Below the pieces are notes generated by a model that saw only the letters and a list, made by a program, of their open reading frames with translations, did no database searches and was not told the DNA's origin. From Bacteroides clarus YIT 12056 (lineage in GTDB: Bacteria; Bacteroidota; Bacteroidia; Bacteroidales; Bacteroidaceae), in contig NZ_FQWK01000008.1 in assembly GCF_900129655.1 (NCBI RefSeq), positions 1-64,000 of the forward strand: a DNA stretch of 64,000 nt, in the 5' to 3' direction. Below, piece after piece: positions 8,585 through 17,773 of the stretch (positions within the stretch are counted from its first letter, which is position 1; each line of letters opens with the position of its first letter). The translations under genes were made by a program, and so were the position numbers.

Positions 8585-10330
8585 TTAGTTATACTTGTTT
8601 TTCCAGACTCTCTCCCATTTTTCCTCCCAAGTTTTACGTTCGCTTTTAGGAACGAATGGTTGGTCGAGTGCTGGATATACATGTCCATCTTTAGAGAAAC
8701 TTACTCTTACAAAACCAACTTTTTCTCGAAAATGAGTCTGTGTGTCGTTACCAAAGTAACTACACCACCAGTCACCCTTCTTATCTTTGAAAAATCCTGT
8801 ACCACCACCACATGGAATTGCTTCATGGCGCATAGTGTAAGGACCGTAAATAGACTCTGAAACTGCAACGCATGGTGAGTAACGGCCTTCGTAGGTGTCG
8901 GCACCGCCAAGGTAGTATTTACCATTATATTTAAATATGACTGCACCTTCATGACCGATGTCAGCGAAATTACGCTTAACACATCCTGTAGCGTGGTGTG
9001 AAGCAATGGTATCTGGAGTGCTGAAAATTACAGTACGAAAATCTTCAGCAAAACCATCCATTTCTTTGTTCAAGCGAGCAATGCGTGTAGCACCTGCATA
9101 AGTGAAGTAGACTTCTCCATCCTCATCTTCAAACAATGTTGCATCAATAGCTGCAACTATAGGTTCATTGCTCTTGAAAGCATTAACGTAAGGGCCTTCT
9201 GGTTTACCTGTAGCACTCTTTAGTATGCCAATTCCTCGTGGACACATACTGAAGCAAATGAAATAGTTTCCGCGAATATAATGAATTTCTGGAGCCCATA
9301 CGGCACGTACAGCACGGCGTGGGTGTTTACGCCACTGTTTTACCCATTCGTCAGCCTCTTTGTCGATATCCCAAACTAGACCCATATATTCCCACGACTT
9401 GAGGTCAGCAGATTTCCAAAGTTCAATACCTTTGGCATAAGCCCAAATATTATCGCCCGACGAACCTGTTAGATAATACATGCCATCTCCACCAAGAGTA
9501 ACGACTCCATCGCGAAGGTGAACATCCCATGCTGGTTTGATAGGAGGTACCAACCCCTCTTCTACAGCTGTTCCGCTGCAAACCTTTGACACTACAGTAT
9601 ATTCGGGGCGTATATCCTGCCCTTGATACTGTACATCGATAACGCCACTACGCCATCCACCACGTCCATCGCCAACAACAGCATGCCCTGCACCACTTGT
9701 TGCACGGAACTGCATAGCCCAATCAATGTCAGATTGTAGTGGAGTGAAGTCTCCGTCTAACGCGTGCATAATTTTTGCCACTGCTGGTTTATTGTTGTTT
9801 TTGTATTCAACCTTTAGAGCAAATACAGCTGAACCAGACAGGCGAATTGCATCCTGACTGGTTATATCTATTGAAACTAGTTTTCCACCGAAACTATTGA
9901 AAGTGCCAATTTCATGGCGAGCATGGTTATTCTTCCATATCTTTACATACATAGGTCTATTGTCTGTGGCGGCCTTATAGGCATACATTGTAATCTTGGA
10001 AACCTCTTTTGACTTTTCTATTGTAAGGATTCCCTCTCCTTGGCGACGAAAGAAAATGCCAGGGTAACATTTTCCATCAATTAAGATGACCCGCTCTTTC
10101 TGTAGATAGTTTGAATTGAAGAGTACATTGTCTTTCTGTCCATCTACATCTTTTGATACTAATGTGACGAGAGCTGTTTCAGTAGAACCATAAGTGACAG
10201 ATGTTACTCCACCATTGATACTTTTTGATAACTCAATGTTAGCGTTGTTACCAGCACATACGAATGTGTTTTGCGCCCAAGCTCCAATAGAAAGAGTCAT
10301 GATGCACAATAAAGAAAATACTTTTTTCAT
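8585..10330 (-). CDS. Glycoside hydrolase family 43 protein with N-terminal accessory domain
   Basis: The start at 10330 gives MKKVFSLLCIMTLSIGAWAQ, a signal peptide ending near AWAQ, so the enzyme is exported to the periplasm or beyond. The protein is 581 residues. Residues about 20-210 form an uncharacterised beta-rich accessory region. From about 265 the five-bladed GH43 propeller follows: WDVHLRDG (candidate catalytic base Asp), AVWAPEIHYIRGNYFICFS, AIDATLFEDEDGEVYFTY (candidate pKa-tuning Asp near 390) and GHEGAVIFKYNGKYYLGG (candidate general acid Glu near 455). GH43 enzymes are mainly arabinofuranosidases, xylosidases or galactosidases. With a PL11-like lyase in the same locus, a pectin side-chain activity is the best guess. 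It appears to be the first gene of the structural operon. Confidence 0.88.
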   Translation of the reverse strand: MKKVFSLLCIMTLSIGAWAQNTFVCAGNNANIELSKSINGGVTSVTYGSTETALVTLVSKDVDGQKDNVLFNSNYLQKERVILIDGKCYPGIFFRRQGEGILTIEKSKEVSKITMYAYKAATDNRPMYVKIWKNNHARHEIGTFNSFGGKLVSIDITSQDAIRLSGSAVFALKVEYKNNNKPAVAKIMHALDGDFTPLQSDIDWAMQFRATSGAGHAVVGDGRGGWRSGVIDVQYQGQDIRPEYTVVSKVCSGTAVEEGLVPPIKPAWDVHLRDGVVTLGGDGMYYLTGSSGDNIWAYAKGIELWKSADLKSWEYMGLVWDIDKEADEWVKQWRKHPRRAVRAVWAPEIHYIRGNYFICFSMCPRGIGILKSATGKPEGPYVNAFKSNEPIVAAIDATLFEDEDGEVYFTYAGATRIARLNKEMDGFAEDFRTVIFSTPDTIASHHATGCVKRNFADIGHEGAVIFKYNGKYYLGGADTYEGRYSPCVAVSESIYGPYTMRHEAIPCGGGTGFFKDKKGDWWCSYFGNDTQTHFREKVGFVRVSFSKDGHVYPALDQPFVPKSERKTWEEKWERVWKNKYN

Positions 10331-10777
10331 TTCATTGATATTAAATTCTTGATTTTGTTTAATTACGCCGGTAAAAGTACTGATGGTTTGCAAAATAGAT
10401 ATTTGTTTTTGTTCAATACCGTACAATATTATTCAAATCCTATTTATAGTCGTTTATTACAAAAGTATTTTCATCCCGCCACTAATAAAAACACGATATT
10501 CACTTTTTATATTCTTGGCTTTTTTATAACATCATAATGGAGTCCAAGGCTATTTCTTTCCTTGTCATGAAATACATAAAACATTTTATACGCTTTAAGA
10601 TTTTGAGAAATATATTAATCTAACTTATAAGGTAGGTGACTATATACTATCTTATAGCAGATTGCACCCTCTTTATATTTCCATACACCCTAATTCTTAA
10701 CAAAGATTCACACTGTAAGGTAATATGTAGTTACCATACAGTAAAATAAAAAAATAAGTTTATGTACAATAATTAAG
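10331..10777. other. Intergenic region between the sensor gene and the PUL operon
   Basis: No gene is seen here. On the minus strand TACTTTTG (10460-10467) fits the -7 box TAnnTTTG and would give a leader of about 120 bases ahead of the GH43 gene; the -33 box is weak. A near-perfect hairpin lies at 10713-10741 (arms CTGTAAGGTAA and TTACCATACAG), just past the sensor gene's stop. Regulator-binding direct repeats for the AraC-type domain are expected here but none could be picked out by eye. Confidence 0.4.
10460..10467 (-). promoter_or_regulatory. Candidate -7 promoter box of the PUL operon
   Basis: The minus strand reads TACTTTTG, matching the Bacteroides -7 consensus TAnnTTTG. It lies about 130 bases before the GH43 start, with no other gene in between. 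The upstream -33 element is poor, which is common for operons that need an activator such as the adjacent hybrid regulator. Confidence 0.4.
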
Positions 10778-13700
10778 TTATCTTTTCTGATATTCAGAAG
10801 GCTTAATACCAAAATATGCTTTGAAACAAGTAGAGAAATACTGAGGTGTAGAGAAACCTAGTTGATATGCCACCTCTGCAATTGTAAGCTTTTCATCCTT
10901 AAGCATCTCAGCAGCATGTTGCATCCTACGCTTACGAACATATTCTTTAGGTGAACATCCTACAAGCGAAGTTATCTTCTTGTAGAAGTTGGTACGCTTG
11001 TAATCTAAAGCCTCTGCGATATTATCTATGTTCATATTAGCGTCACTCATGTGTAAATCTATATATCTGTCAAATCGGGCGATAAGTTTTAAATCTCGTT
11101 CTTCAGTGATTAATTCTGGCAGTATGACCTTTGCACCTGTTGGTTTTACATCGTCATCAGAGACAGTATTGGCATAATCTAGCTTCAGATAACTGCGTTG
11201 TTTTATCAGATTAACGGTTTGTGCTATCAGTAATTGCATACTGAAAGGTTTTGTCACATAGGCATCAGCGCCCATAATCATAGATTTTAATTCCGTATTT
11301 TCACTATCTATAGCAGTAAGCATAATTACTGGGAGGTATCGATAAGAACTTTTACGAATATGTTGTAGCAGTTCCATACCATTTTTATTTGGCATCATGT
11401 AATCTGTTATTACCAAATCTGGCAACTTTTGCTCTAGCATCTCTACTGCTTCGGCACCATCTGTTGCCACCATAACATGAAAATACTGGCTAAGTTCTTG
11501 ATGTAATATGTCTTGTATATCAATATCATCCTCAACAATTAGTACACAGCGATCGTTTAGCGGGTTGCTTATAAATAGTTGTTCACGCTGTTGATAGCCG
11601 TTAGGGCCATCACTGGTGAGTGAAAGCTGCTGTTCACTCATTACCTCGTTTTCAGCATATTCATCTCTGCCTATGGGAATAGAAAGAGTGAACACGGAGC
11701 CACATACATCCATGCGATTGTTGTAAGTGAGACAACCATGGTGGTTAACGGCCAACTCATAGCTAAGATTTAGTCCAATTCCCATAGAGTCTAGAGATGA
11801 AGTAAAACGTGAATAACGGTCAAATATGGTATCCCGCTTATCTGCAGGTACGCCTATACCATTGTCTGTTACTTTTACAGATAGTACCTTATTCTCATTT
11901 ACAGCAAGGTACACTGTAATTTCACCACCAACGGGGGTATACTTGAAAGCATTCGAAAGCAAATTAAATATGATTTTATCTATATAGCCGCGGTCTACCC
12001 ATGCCTTTACGTGGGTAGCAGTTCGGCTGAACTGGTAATTTATACGACGACGTTCGCTTTCTTCATGAAATGATTGGTATATATTGTATATAAATGTAGA
12101 TACATCCGTTTCTTGTACTCGCAATTGCAGATTACCAGTCTCTATTTTGCGAAATTCCATCAACTGATCTATAAGTCGCTTAAGCCGTTGGCTATTTTGG
12201 CGCATCATCTGTATTGACCCTTTTATTGTGCTAGATGTGGCGGATAGTTGTTCAAGCTTATCGATGCTAGATAGAATTAGGGTAAGTGGTGTTCGGAATT
12301 CATGTGAGATATTTGTAAAAAATTTTAAGCGATATTCGGTAAGTAGATGCTCATCACGCATGCGTTGACGCAAGATACGTTTCTTGCGATTTTCATTATA
12401 AATCACTATTACCACTACCGCTGCTATCACTATATAAATAATATATGCCCACCAAGTGTTCCACCAAGGCTCACTGATAACAATCTCGAGCATGCGCTCT
12501 TCAGTTTTGCTTCCACCGCAAATGGCTTCAACATGAAAGATGTAGCGACCTGGCAAAAGATTCTGATAGTTGACACTATTACTTGTAGTGGTTTCGCTCC
12601 ATTCGTCTATACCTTCCATAAAGTAACGATATGTGGTAATATTACCGCTAAATATGTTCATGTCAGAGACGTTGATAGTCAGAGAATTTTGATTATGTGC
12701 CAATGTTACCTTTTGTACTCCATTTATGTTAACTTCACCTAGTGGTGACGAAGTCATTCGGTAGGTCGGCTGGCCGTTAATAATCAACTCTGTGAACTCA
12801 AGATTACGTTGTCTTTTATCGTGTAATCCTTGTTTGAGGTTATGTACAACTATACCATCAAGAGTACCAAACCATACATTTCCATTGCTTAATGCTACGG
12901 TACAATTGGGGTTACAATAGTTTAATAATCGGTTATCATCACTCAAAAACTGGCTAGCTTTGTGATTCTTGGGATTATAGCAGGTGCAACCGTTCTCTGT
13001 TCCAATCCACATATTACCTTGTCTATCACTGATGATGCTCTGTATAGAGAGGTTTGTGATAATCTCATTAGACAGATCCTCAAATTGAATGTCGACATGA
13101 TTGACAATTTTACTCAGAGGTATGTTACTACGATACAGACCATTGTGCGTGGTCCCCACCCAAAGATAACCCAAATGGTCTAGATGCAAGCAGTTGGTGC
13201 TCGCTATGCTGCCGCTACTATTCTTCAGTTTATATAGCTGGTATGACTTGGGATTAGTTAATAATTCATCTGGGCAGAATGATACTACACCACCATTACT
13301 GCCTATCCAAATACGATTATGTTTATCATAAAGGAACTGGCGAGTTTCAAGTAGTTTTTCATTGGTAAATAGCCTCTGAAACTCGCCATAGCTACCATCT
13401 TTTTTAGGTTCAGCTACGGCTATCAGCCCCTCTACACTTGCCACCCAAACACGTCTTTTATTGTCTACAACTACATGATCTGTACGCTGTCCGTCCATAT
13501 AGAATCGGTCTTTCAAGAATACTCCTCGCGAACGTGTTGTTGCCCAAAGCGAACCATCAGGCATATTGCCTATATTGTTGTACAGAACGTTTGATGGTAG
13601 TTGGGCAAAAGACTTGAATTCCCCAATTTCATCTACACTATACACCTGACCAGCAGCAGTAGCTGCAACTATTTCGCCTGACTGCAACCGTGTTAGAACC

Positions 13701-14527
13701 TTCACTTCGTTATCGTCATTTAGGCGGCTTTTCCCGAATTTTATAGTTTCTGCCTCTTTTTTATTGCCAACATGTAGGCGGGTAAGTCCATACCTAGTAT
13801 TGCTGATAACAATGTCTCCAGCCATATCTAGTGTTATTGCTACAATATGATTAGAAGGCAAAAGGTCAGGATAGTCTTGTGTAGTCAAATGCTGCAGTTC
13901 TCCAGTTGTAGGGTAGTAGATAAACAATCCATTACCGTTGGTACTCACCCACACGCGGCCTTCTTTGTCAGTAACTATGTAAATTTTTAAATCTACTGCC
14001 AACTGCCTCAGTTCGTCGTCAATAATATGCAAAGTAAAACTCTTACCTACATTACTATCTGTATACCGCAATGTTCCATTCTTATTGTCATATACAAATA
14101 AACGACCAAGATTGTCATAGAGGTGCATACTATTATGACTATACATGCTTTTATAAAATGTAACAGAATCACAGAAAGCTACCAGTTTATCACTTTCTAG
14201 GTTATACAATAGCAGTTGATTGGTATTGAAGCGAAACAATAATTGATTGTCTGTCCAATTGTTTATAGACACAATACGATTTGAAGGCATCAAACTCATA
14301 TCGCCTTTAGTACTGCGTTGATACTGACGATAGCTATAGCCATCATAACGATAAAGGCTGTATTGTGTGGCAAACCATAGAAAACCTTTGCTGTCAAATT
14401 TGAGACACCGTACATTATTATCTGGCAATCCATTATCTGTTGTAAGATGATATGCGGTGATATCAGCTTTCGCATAACATATAGTGGTAAAGATTATTAA
14501 TAATAAAGTTAAAAAGAAATGTCTCAT
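10778..14527 (-). CDS. Hybrid two-component system sensor kinase / AraC-type regulator
   Basis: The start at 14527 (MRHFFLTLLLIIFTTICYAKA) gives a clean signal peptide; the open frame upstream of it would not. The protein is 1249 residues. Residues about 20-600 are a periplasmic sensor of two seven-bladed propellers made of regulator-propeller repeats (GLPDNNVRCLKFDSKGFLWFAT, GNMWIGTENG), then a Y_Y_Y domain. A transmembrane helix sits near 695-715 (WWAYIIYIVIAAVVVIVIY). The cytoplasmic part holds a HisKA domain with HEFRTPLT near 740, an ATPase domain with NLLSNAFKYTP and DNGIGVP, a receiver domain (VLIVEDD near 990, phospho-acceptor in TDYMMPN near 1040) and a C-terminal AraC helix-turn-helix (GFSTPQYFSTCFKAYFG). 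All key motifs look intact. Such regulators sense an oligosaccharide and activate the neighbouring locus. Confidence 0.95.
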   Translation of the reverse strand: MRHFFLTLLLIIFTTICYAKADITAYHLTTDNGLPDNNVRCLKFDSKGFLWFATQYSLYRYDGYSYRQYQRSTKGDMSLMPSNRIVSINNWTDNQLLFRFNTNQLLLYNLESDKLVAFCDSVTFYKSMYSHNSMHLYDNLGRLFVYDNKNGTLRYTDSNVGKSFTLHIIDDELRQLAVDLKIYIVTDKEGRVWVSTNGNGLFIYYPTTGELQHLTTQDYPDLLPSNHIVAITLDMAGDIVISNTRYGLTRLHVGNKKEAETIKFGKSRLNDDNEVKVLTRLQSGEIVAATAAGQVYSVDEIGEFKSFAQLPSNVLYNNIGNMPDGSLWATTRSRGVFLKDRFYMDGQRTDHVVVDNKRRVWVASVEGLIAVAEPKKDGSYGEFQRLFTNEKLLETRQFLYDKHNRIWIGSNGGVVSFCPDELLTNPKSYQLYKLKNSSGSIASTNCLHLDHLGYLWVGTTHNGLYRSNIPLSKIVNHVDIQFEDLSNEIITNLSIQSIISDRQGNMWIGTENGCTCYNPKNHKASQFLSDDNRLLNYCNPNCTVALSNGNVWFGTLDGIVVHNLKQGLHDKRQRNLEFTELIINGQPTYRMTSSPLGEVNINGVQKVTLAHNQNSLTINVSDMNIFSGNITTYRYFMEGIDEWSETTTSNSVNYQNLLPGRYIFHVEAICGGSKTEERMLEIVISEPWWNTWWAYIIYIVIAAVVVIVIYNENRKKRILRQRMRDEHLLTEYRLKFFTNISHEFRTPLTLILSSIDKLEQLSATSSTIKGSIQMMRQNSQRLKRLIDQLMEFRKIETGNLQLRVQETDVSTFIYNIYQSFHEESERRRINYQFSRTATHVKAWVDRGYIDKIIFNLLSNAFKYTPVGGEITVYLAVNENKVLSVKVTDNGIGVPADKRDTIFDRYSRFTSSLDSMGIGLNLSYELAVNHHGCLTYNNRMDVCGSVFTLSIPIGRDEYAENEVMSEQQLSLTSDGPNGYQQREQLFISNPLNDRCVLIVEDDIDIQDILHQELSQYFHVMVATDGAEAVEMLEQKLPDLVITDYMMPNKNGMELLQHIRKSSYRYLPVIMLTAIDSENTELKSMIMGADAYVTKPFSMQLLIAQTVNLIKQRSYLKLDYANTVSDDDVKPTGAKVILPELITEERDLKLIARFDRYIDLHMSDANMNIDNIAEALDYKRTNFYKKITSLVGCSPKEYVRKRRMQHAAEMLKDEKLTIAEVAYQLGFSTPQYFSTCFKAYFGIKPSEYQKR

Positions 14528-14951
14528 AGTATTCGTTTTTAGCATGAGTATATTGTACAAAAACGCGATTTTTTTATACGAAAGGCTATTACTAGTAAGT
14601 CCGAATTTTGTTTCACTAGTTTTTGCAAAGTTAGCAATTTTCATAGTATCAAGCAAGTATCTGCTGAATCAAAGCAATGACCGGACACGGCTTTTTCATT
14701 AAAAAATATTGTTCATCGCTTGTTGCTATAAAAAAAATCCTTATATCCGCGTGCAGCGATGCGAAAGCACCGCCTTAGGTGTTTTTTCTTATCGTTTATT
14801 TTTTTAGGCAGGATTCAATAGGATATGATTTGATATTGTCTTCCGCCTTTGTTTTTGCAATAACCAAAATACGATTCATTTTACGGATATACAATATTTA
14901 CATATAACTCTACTAAAGAAGAAGCACTTTGACAGTCTTCGTGACAGCGCC
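14528..14951. other. Intergenic region upstream of the hybrid regulator
   Basis: No gene is seen. It contains the likely promoter of the regulator (14626-14656) and, on the plus strand, a short hairpin CACC-GCCTTA-GGTG followed by TTTTTT near 14770-14790 that looks like a small terminator without an obvious gene in front of it. The right part leads into the decayed transposase, and the left end of that element could not be defined. Confidence 0.4.
14626..14656 (-). promoter_or_regulatory. Candidate promoter of the hybrid regulator gene
   Basis: The minus strand reads TAACTTTG (14626-14633), a match to the -7 consensus TAnnTTTG, with a TTG (complement of 14654-14656) about 20 bases upstream that can serve as the -33 element. 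The leader to the start codon at 14527 would be about 90 bases. Confidence 0.5.
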
Positions 14952-16000
14952 ATGACCCATTTGAGAAAATTTGTATCCTCAGTCCCTGAATATCGCAGAA
15001 CAAGTAGAGGAAACTTCAAACACAAACTTGAAGACACACTCATGCGTCATATTGGGGAAACTCAGCAAGTGTATCACCAGAGCTAAAATACTTCAATTTG
15101 GCAAACGTCACTTGAAACGCCTGCAGGCGAAAGCGTTATTTCCGTATGGCTTACTGTCAGAAGCTACACTTTACCGTGTGTTTCAAAACACAGACAATGA
15201 AAGGACGGCTGATCGAATATCTGTTTTTGTAGATGTTTTCCGCAAGGAAATATGCTCTTCGGCAACGAACATTATGTGTATTGATGGCAAGGTCATGCGA
15301 AGTACACTATACGACAACGGACGTAATCCTAATATCGTTTCTGCATACTCACTTCGTTCAGGTCTTACTTTGACTGCTAACATTTGCAAGGAGAAAAGTA
15401 ATGAAATCAAATCCCTACCCCGATTATTGGATAAACTGGACGTGTTAGAATGTATAGTCACAGCAGATGCCATGTCATTCCAAAAAGGTAATAATAGACA
15501 AGATTAAATAGAAAGAGGAGACTTCGTGATTGAATTCAAAGCGAATCAAAGATCTGAGCTTGAGACTCTATAAAGACTGATGTTTACAAGAAAGGTCCAT
15601 ACTTGGAGCACGGTAGGATTGGGTCAAGGATATGCCGTATATACCGCAGGGAAGAACTTATTGCCGACAAGAAAAAAATGGAATGGTAGTTTGGCAGTTA
15701 TAGAAATACTCACATCTACGGAAAAAAAGTCTGATAGTAAGATTATATCTGAACAGCGAGTGTATATTTCAAGCCTGAATAGCTGTGCAGAACCCGCTTA
15801 GTCAGATAACCAAATAGCATTAGGCGCAAGCGTGCACTGGAATCTTGGCCGCAACTTCCGGCAGGACAGCATAAAGCGTAAGGCTGAACGGACGGCTAGG
15901 AATCTCGACACAATTCAAAGGATGGTCTTGGCACTGATTGTTGTTTTGAAGAACAGAAGGAAAAAATATCAGATAAACGAAAAGGTACGGCTGAGATAAC
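14952..16000 (+). pseudogene. Decayed ISAs1-family transposase
   Basis: Pieces of an ISAs1-type DDE transposase can be followed through at least three frame breaks. The first piece (ATG at 14952) reads THLRKFVSSVPEYRRTSRG and stops early. A second frame (about 15050-15480) carries the DDE core, including NIMCIDGKVMRST and ECIVTADAMSFQK. Reading on past a frameshift gives RGDFVIEFKANQRSE, then SEQRVYISSLNS and the C-terminal part with HWNLGRNFRQD and ERTARNLDTIQRM. The order and spacing match the family, which usually has a single frame of about 370 codons. Internal stops make it inactive. Terminal inverted repeats were not found, so the element ends are not defined. It is a relic next to the polysaccharide locus. 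Confidence 0.8.
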
Positions 16001-16195
16001 AAGAGAGCTATCAGTAAGTTTCACTAAGGTATTACATTTTCTGGCTCAAAAGGGGAAAACATCAGACTTAATATATTTATAATCTATTAATTATCAACAA
16101 TATGATTAACATCCATGCCGTACTGAAATGGATAGGGAGATTGTACCCCTAAATCAAAGCTTAAATAAAAAGCCGTAGGAATAAGAGAGGGCGGA

Positions 16196-17575
16196 CTATT
16201 CCGCCGCTACGTCCCAACCCGAAAGTACATCACCGTAGAAATAGAAAGTAACTTTAAAGACAGTCTCGCTATTCTCATCCGCCACCCGATAGCAACGGGT
16301 AGCATCGTAAGATTCCGTTTGCTTATATTCACCCAAAGCCAACGAGGGCAGTTCCTCTGTACCGGACGTTTTGGCTATAATCTGCCGCATACGTTTCTCT
16401 ATCAACTCCATGACGCCTTTATGGGCAAAAGGATTCGCATCCGCCACATGAGGATAAACAGCTTCAATGATGCCGCCATTAGCTGCACGTACCGCCTTTA
16501 CGCTGTCTGTATAAGCCTTGAACCGCTTCTTTACTTCAGGAGAACGCAGACCCGCCACCGTAAATACGGCGATACCTTGAGCGCCGCTATTCAAGGCGGC
16601 GTCCATACATGCAAACATCTCCGGACCGTCGGTAGCGGTCATACCACAGTACAACACGGTTTTATCATTCTTGTCGCGCGCATTCTCAACGGTACAATCG
16701 GAAATGAAGCTGACATCTTCCGTATAGAAAGTATGGTACACCATCGGGAAGACGATATCCAGATTCCATTTACCCCAGTCCTGCCGCACCATGCGTGAAG
16801 CCATTTTCGGAGTAGGAAACGGAGATGCCGCCATTGTCTTGCCGTACGAATGTACCACCTCGGCAATCATATTGGCAACTTCCGTTATCCGGTCGCAACG
16901 GAACTGCCGCCACTTCACGTCCGATGAAGGGTCTTCCTGCCCACGCGGATCATAACCATATTGTTCCTTGAACTCTTCGAGCATGGCGGGATGATAACCG
17001 TAATCCCACGCGGCATATTCGCGATCCTGCACAATACCGTAATGCGGCCATAACGTGGTAGGAAGCACGACATCCACAAAACGGTTGTAATCAATGGCAA
17101 TCCCGTTCAGTCCTTCGACTTCACAATACGACTTAATTTTCTCTTTGATAAATTCGCGTACCTCAGGCAGCGCAGGACACAGGAATTTATAATAGTCCAC
17201 GTATGCCGTAGTATCCGCAAGACTTTTTCCGTTACGGTTCACACTGAACCATTCGGGATGTTCCGCCAGAATCTTGTCGCGGTCATGCTCCAAATTCATA
17301 GTCCATAGCCATGCATATACTTCAATGCCGTGTTTATGGGCAATAGGAATCGCGATACGATAATCGTCGGGAGTGGGTGCGTTCAGCATTATCCCGTCCA
17401 TGCCGATGTCATTCATCACTTGGCATACCGAATCAAAATTCATGCAAGGATGATAATCCAGCCATGTCCAGAACATGGGGTATTCCTTAACGGTAACTTC
17501 TTTTTCCTGTCGGCATGCATACAGGCCTGCTATCAGAAACAGCACTAAGAATGGTGTCAAAAAGTTCTTCATCAT
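16196..17575 (-). CDS. GHL10-type family 10-like glycosyl hydrolase, lipoprotein
   Basis: The protein is 459 residues with signal MMKNFLTPFLVLFLIAGLYAC; the Cys near residue 21 would be lipidated. The start could equally be the second Met (17572). The body looks like the TIM-barrel family of glycosyl-hydrolase-like GHL10 proteins: MFWTWLDYHPCMNFDSV, GIEVYAWLWTMNLEHD, EVREFIKEKIKSYCEVEGLNGIAIDYNRF and TMAASPFPTPK. Candidate catalytic acidic residues are in the IAIDYNR strand. The substrate is unknown. It stands alone between the transposase relic and the acyl-CoA ligase, with about 195 bases on each side. It is read on the minus strand and has the higher-GC codon use of the downstream core region rather than that of the polysaccharide locus. 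Confidence 0.7.
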   Translation of the reverse strand: MMKNFLTPFLVLFLIAGLYACRQEKEVTVKEYPMFWTWLDYHPCMNFDSVCQVMNDIGMDGIMLNAPTPDDYRIAIPIAHKHGIEVYAWLWTMNLEHDRDKILAEHPEWFSVNRNGKSLADTTAYVDYYKFLCPALPEVREFIKEKIKSYCEVEGLNGIAIDYNRFVDVVLPTTLWPHYGIVQDREYAAWDYGYHPAMLEEFKEQYGYDPRGQEDPSSDVKWRQFRCDRITEVANMIAEVVHSYGKTMAASPFPTPKMASRMVRQDWGKWNLDIVFPMVYHTFYTEDVSFISDCTVENARDKNDKTVLYCGMTATDGPEMFACMDAALNSGAQGIAVFTVAGLRSPEVKKRFKAYTDSVKAVRAANGGIIEAVYPHVADANPFAHKGVMELIEKRMRQIIAKTSGTEELPSLALGEYKQTESYDATRCYRVADENSETVFKVTFYFYGDVLSGWDVAAE

Positions 17576-17717
17576 ATTAAACTAAGATTAAATATAAAAT
17601 TCGGGAAAACTCCTCTTATATAAAGACAGGTGACAACGCTCCATCCCTAAGAAATCCGGTAAAAGTTTTCGTTAATAAATTCAAAGACGGGATTTTCCAG
17701 CCGGACAGAGAGAACAT

Positions 17718-17749
17718 AAAAAAGGCAGAAGAACAATCATCTCCTGCCT
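17718..17749 (-). terminator. Intrinsic terminator of the acyl-CoA ligase gene
   Basis: On the minus strand the stem AGGCAGGAG pairs with CTTCTGCCT (one G-T mismatch) and is followed by TTTTTTAT. It lies 25 bases beyond the stop codon at 17774. Confidence 0.7.
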
Positions 17750-17773
17750 GTAATATAATGTATTGACAATCCT

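Noticed and set aside
10713..10741. Hairpin downstream of the hybrid regulator as its terminator
   Set aside because: On the minus strand the T-rich stretch comes before the stem, not after it, so it does not fit an intrinsic terminator; it may still be an operator or mRNA end structure.
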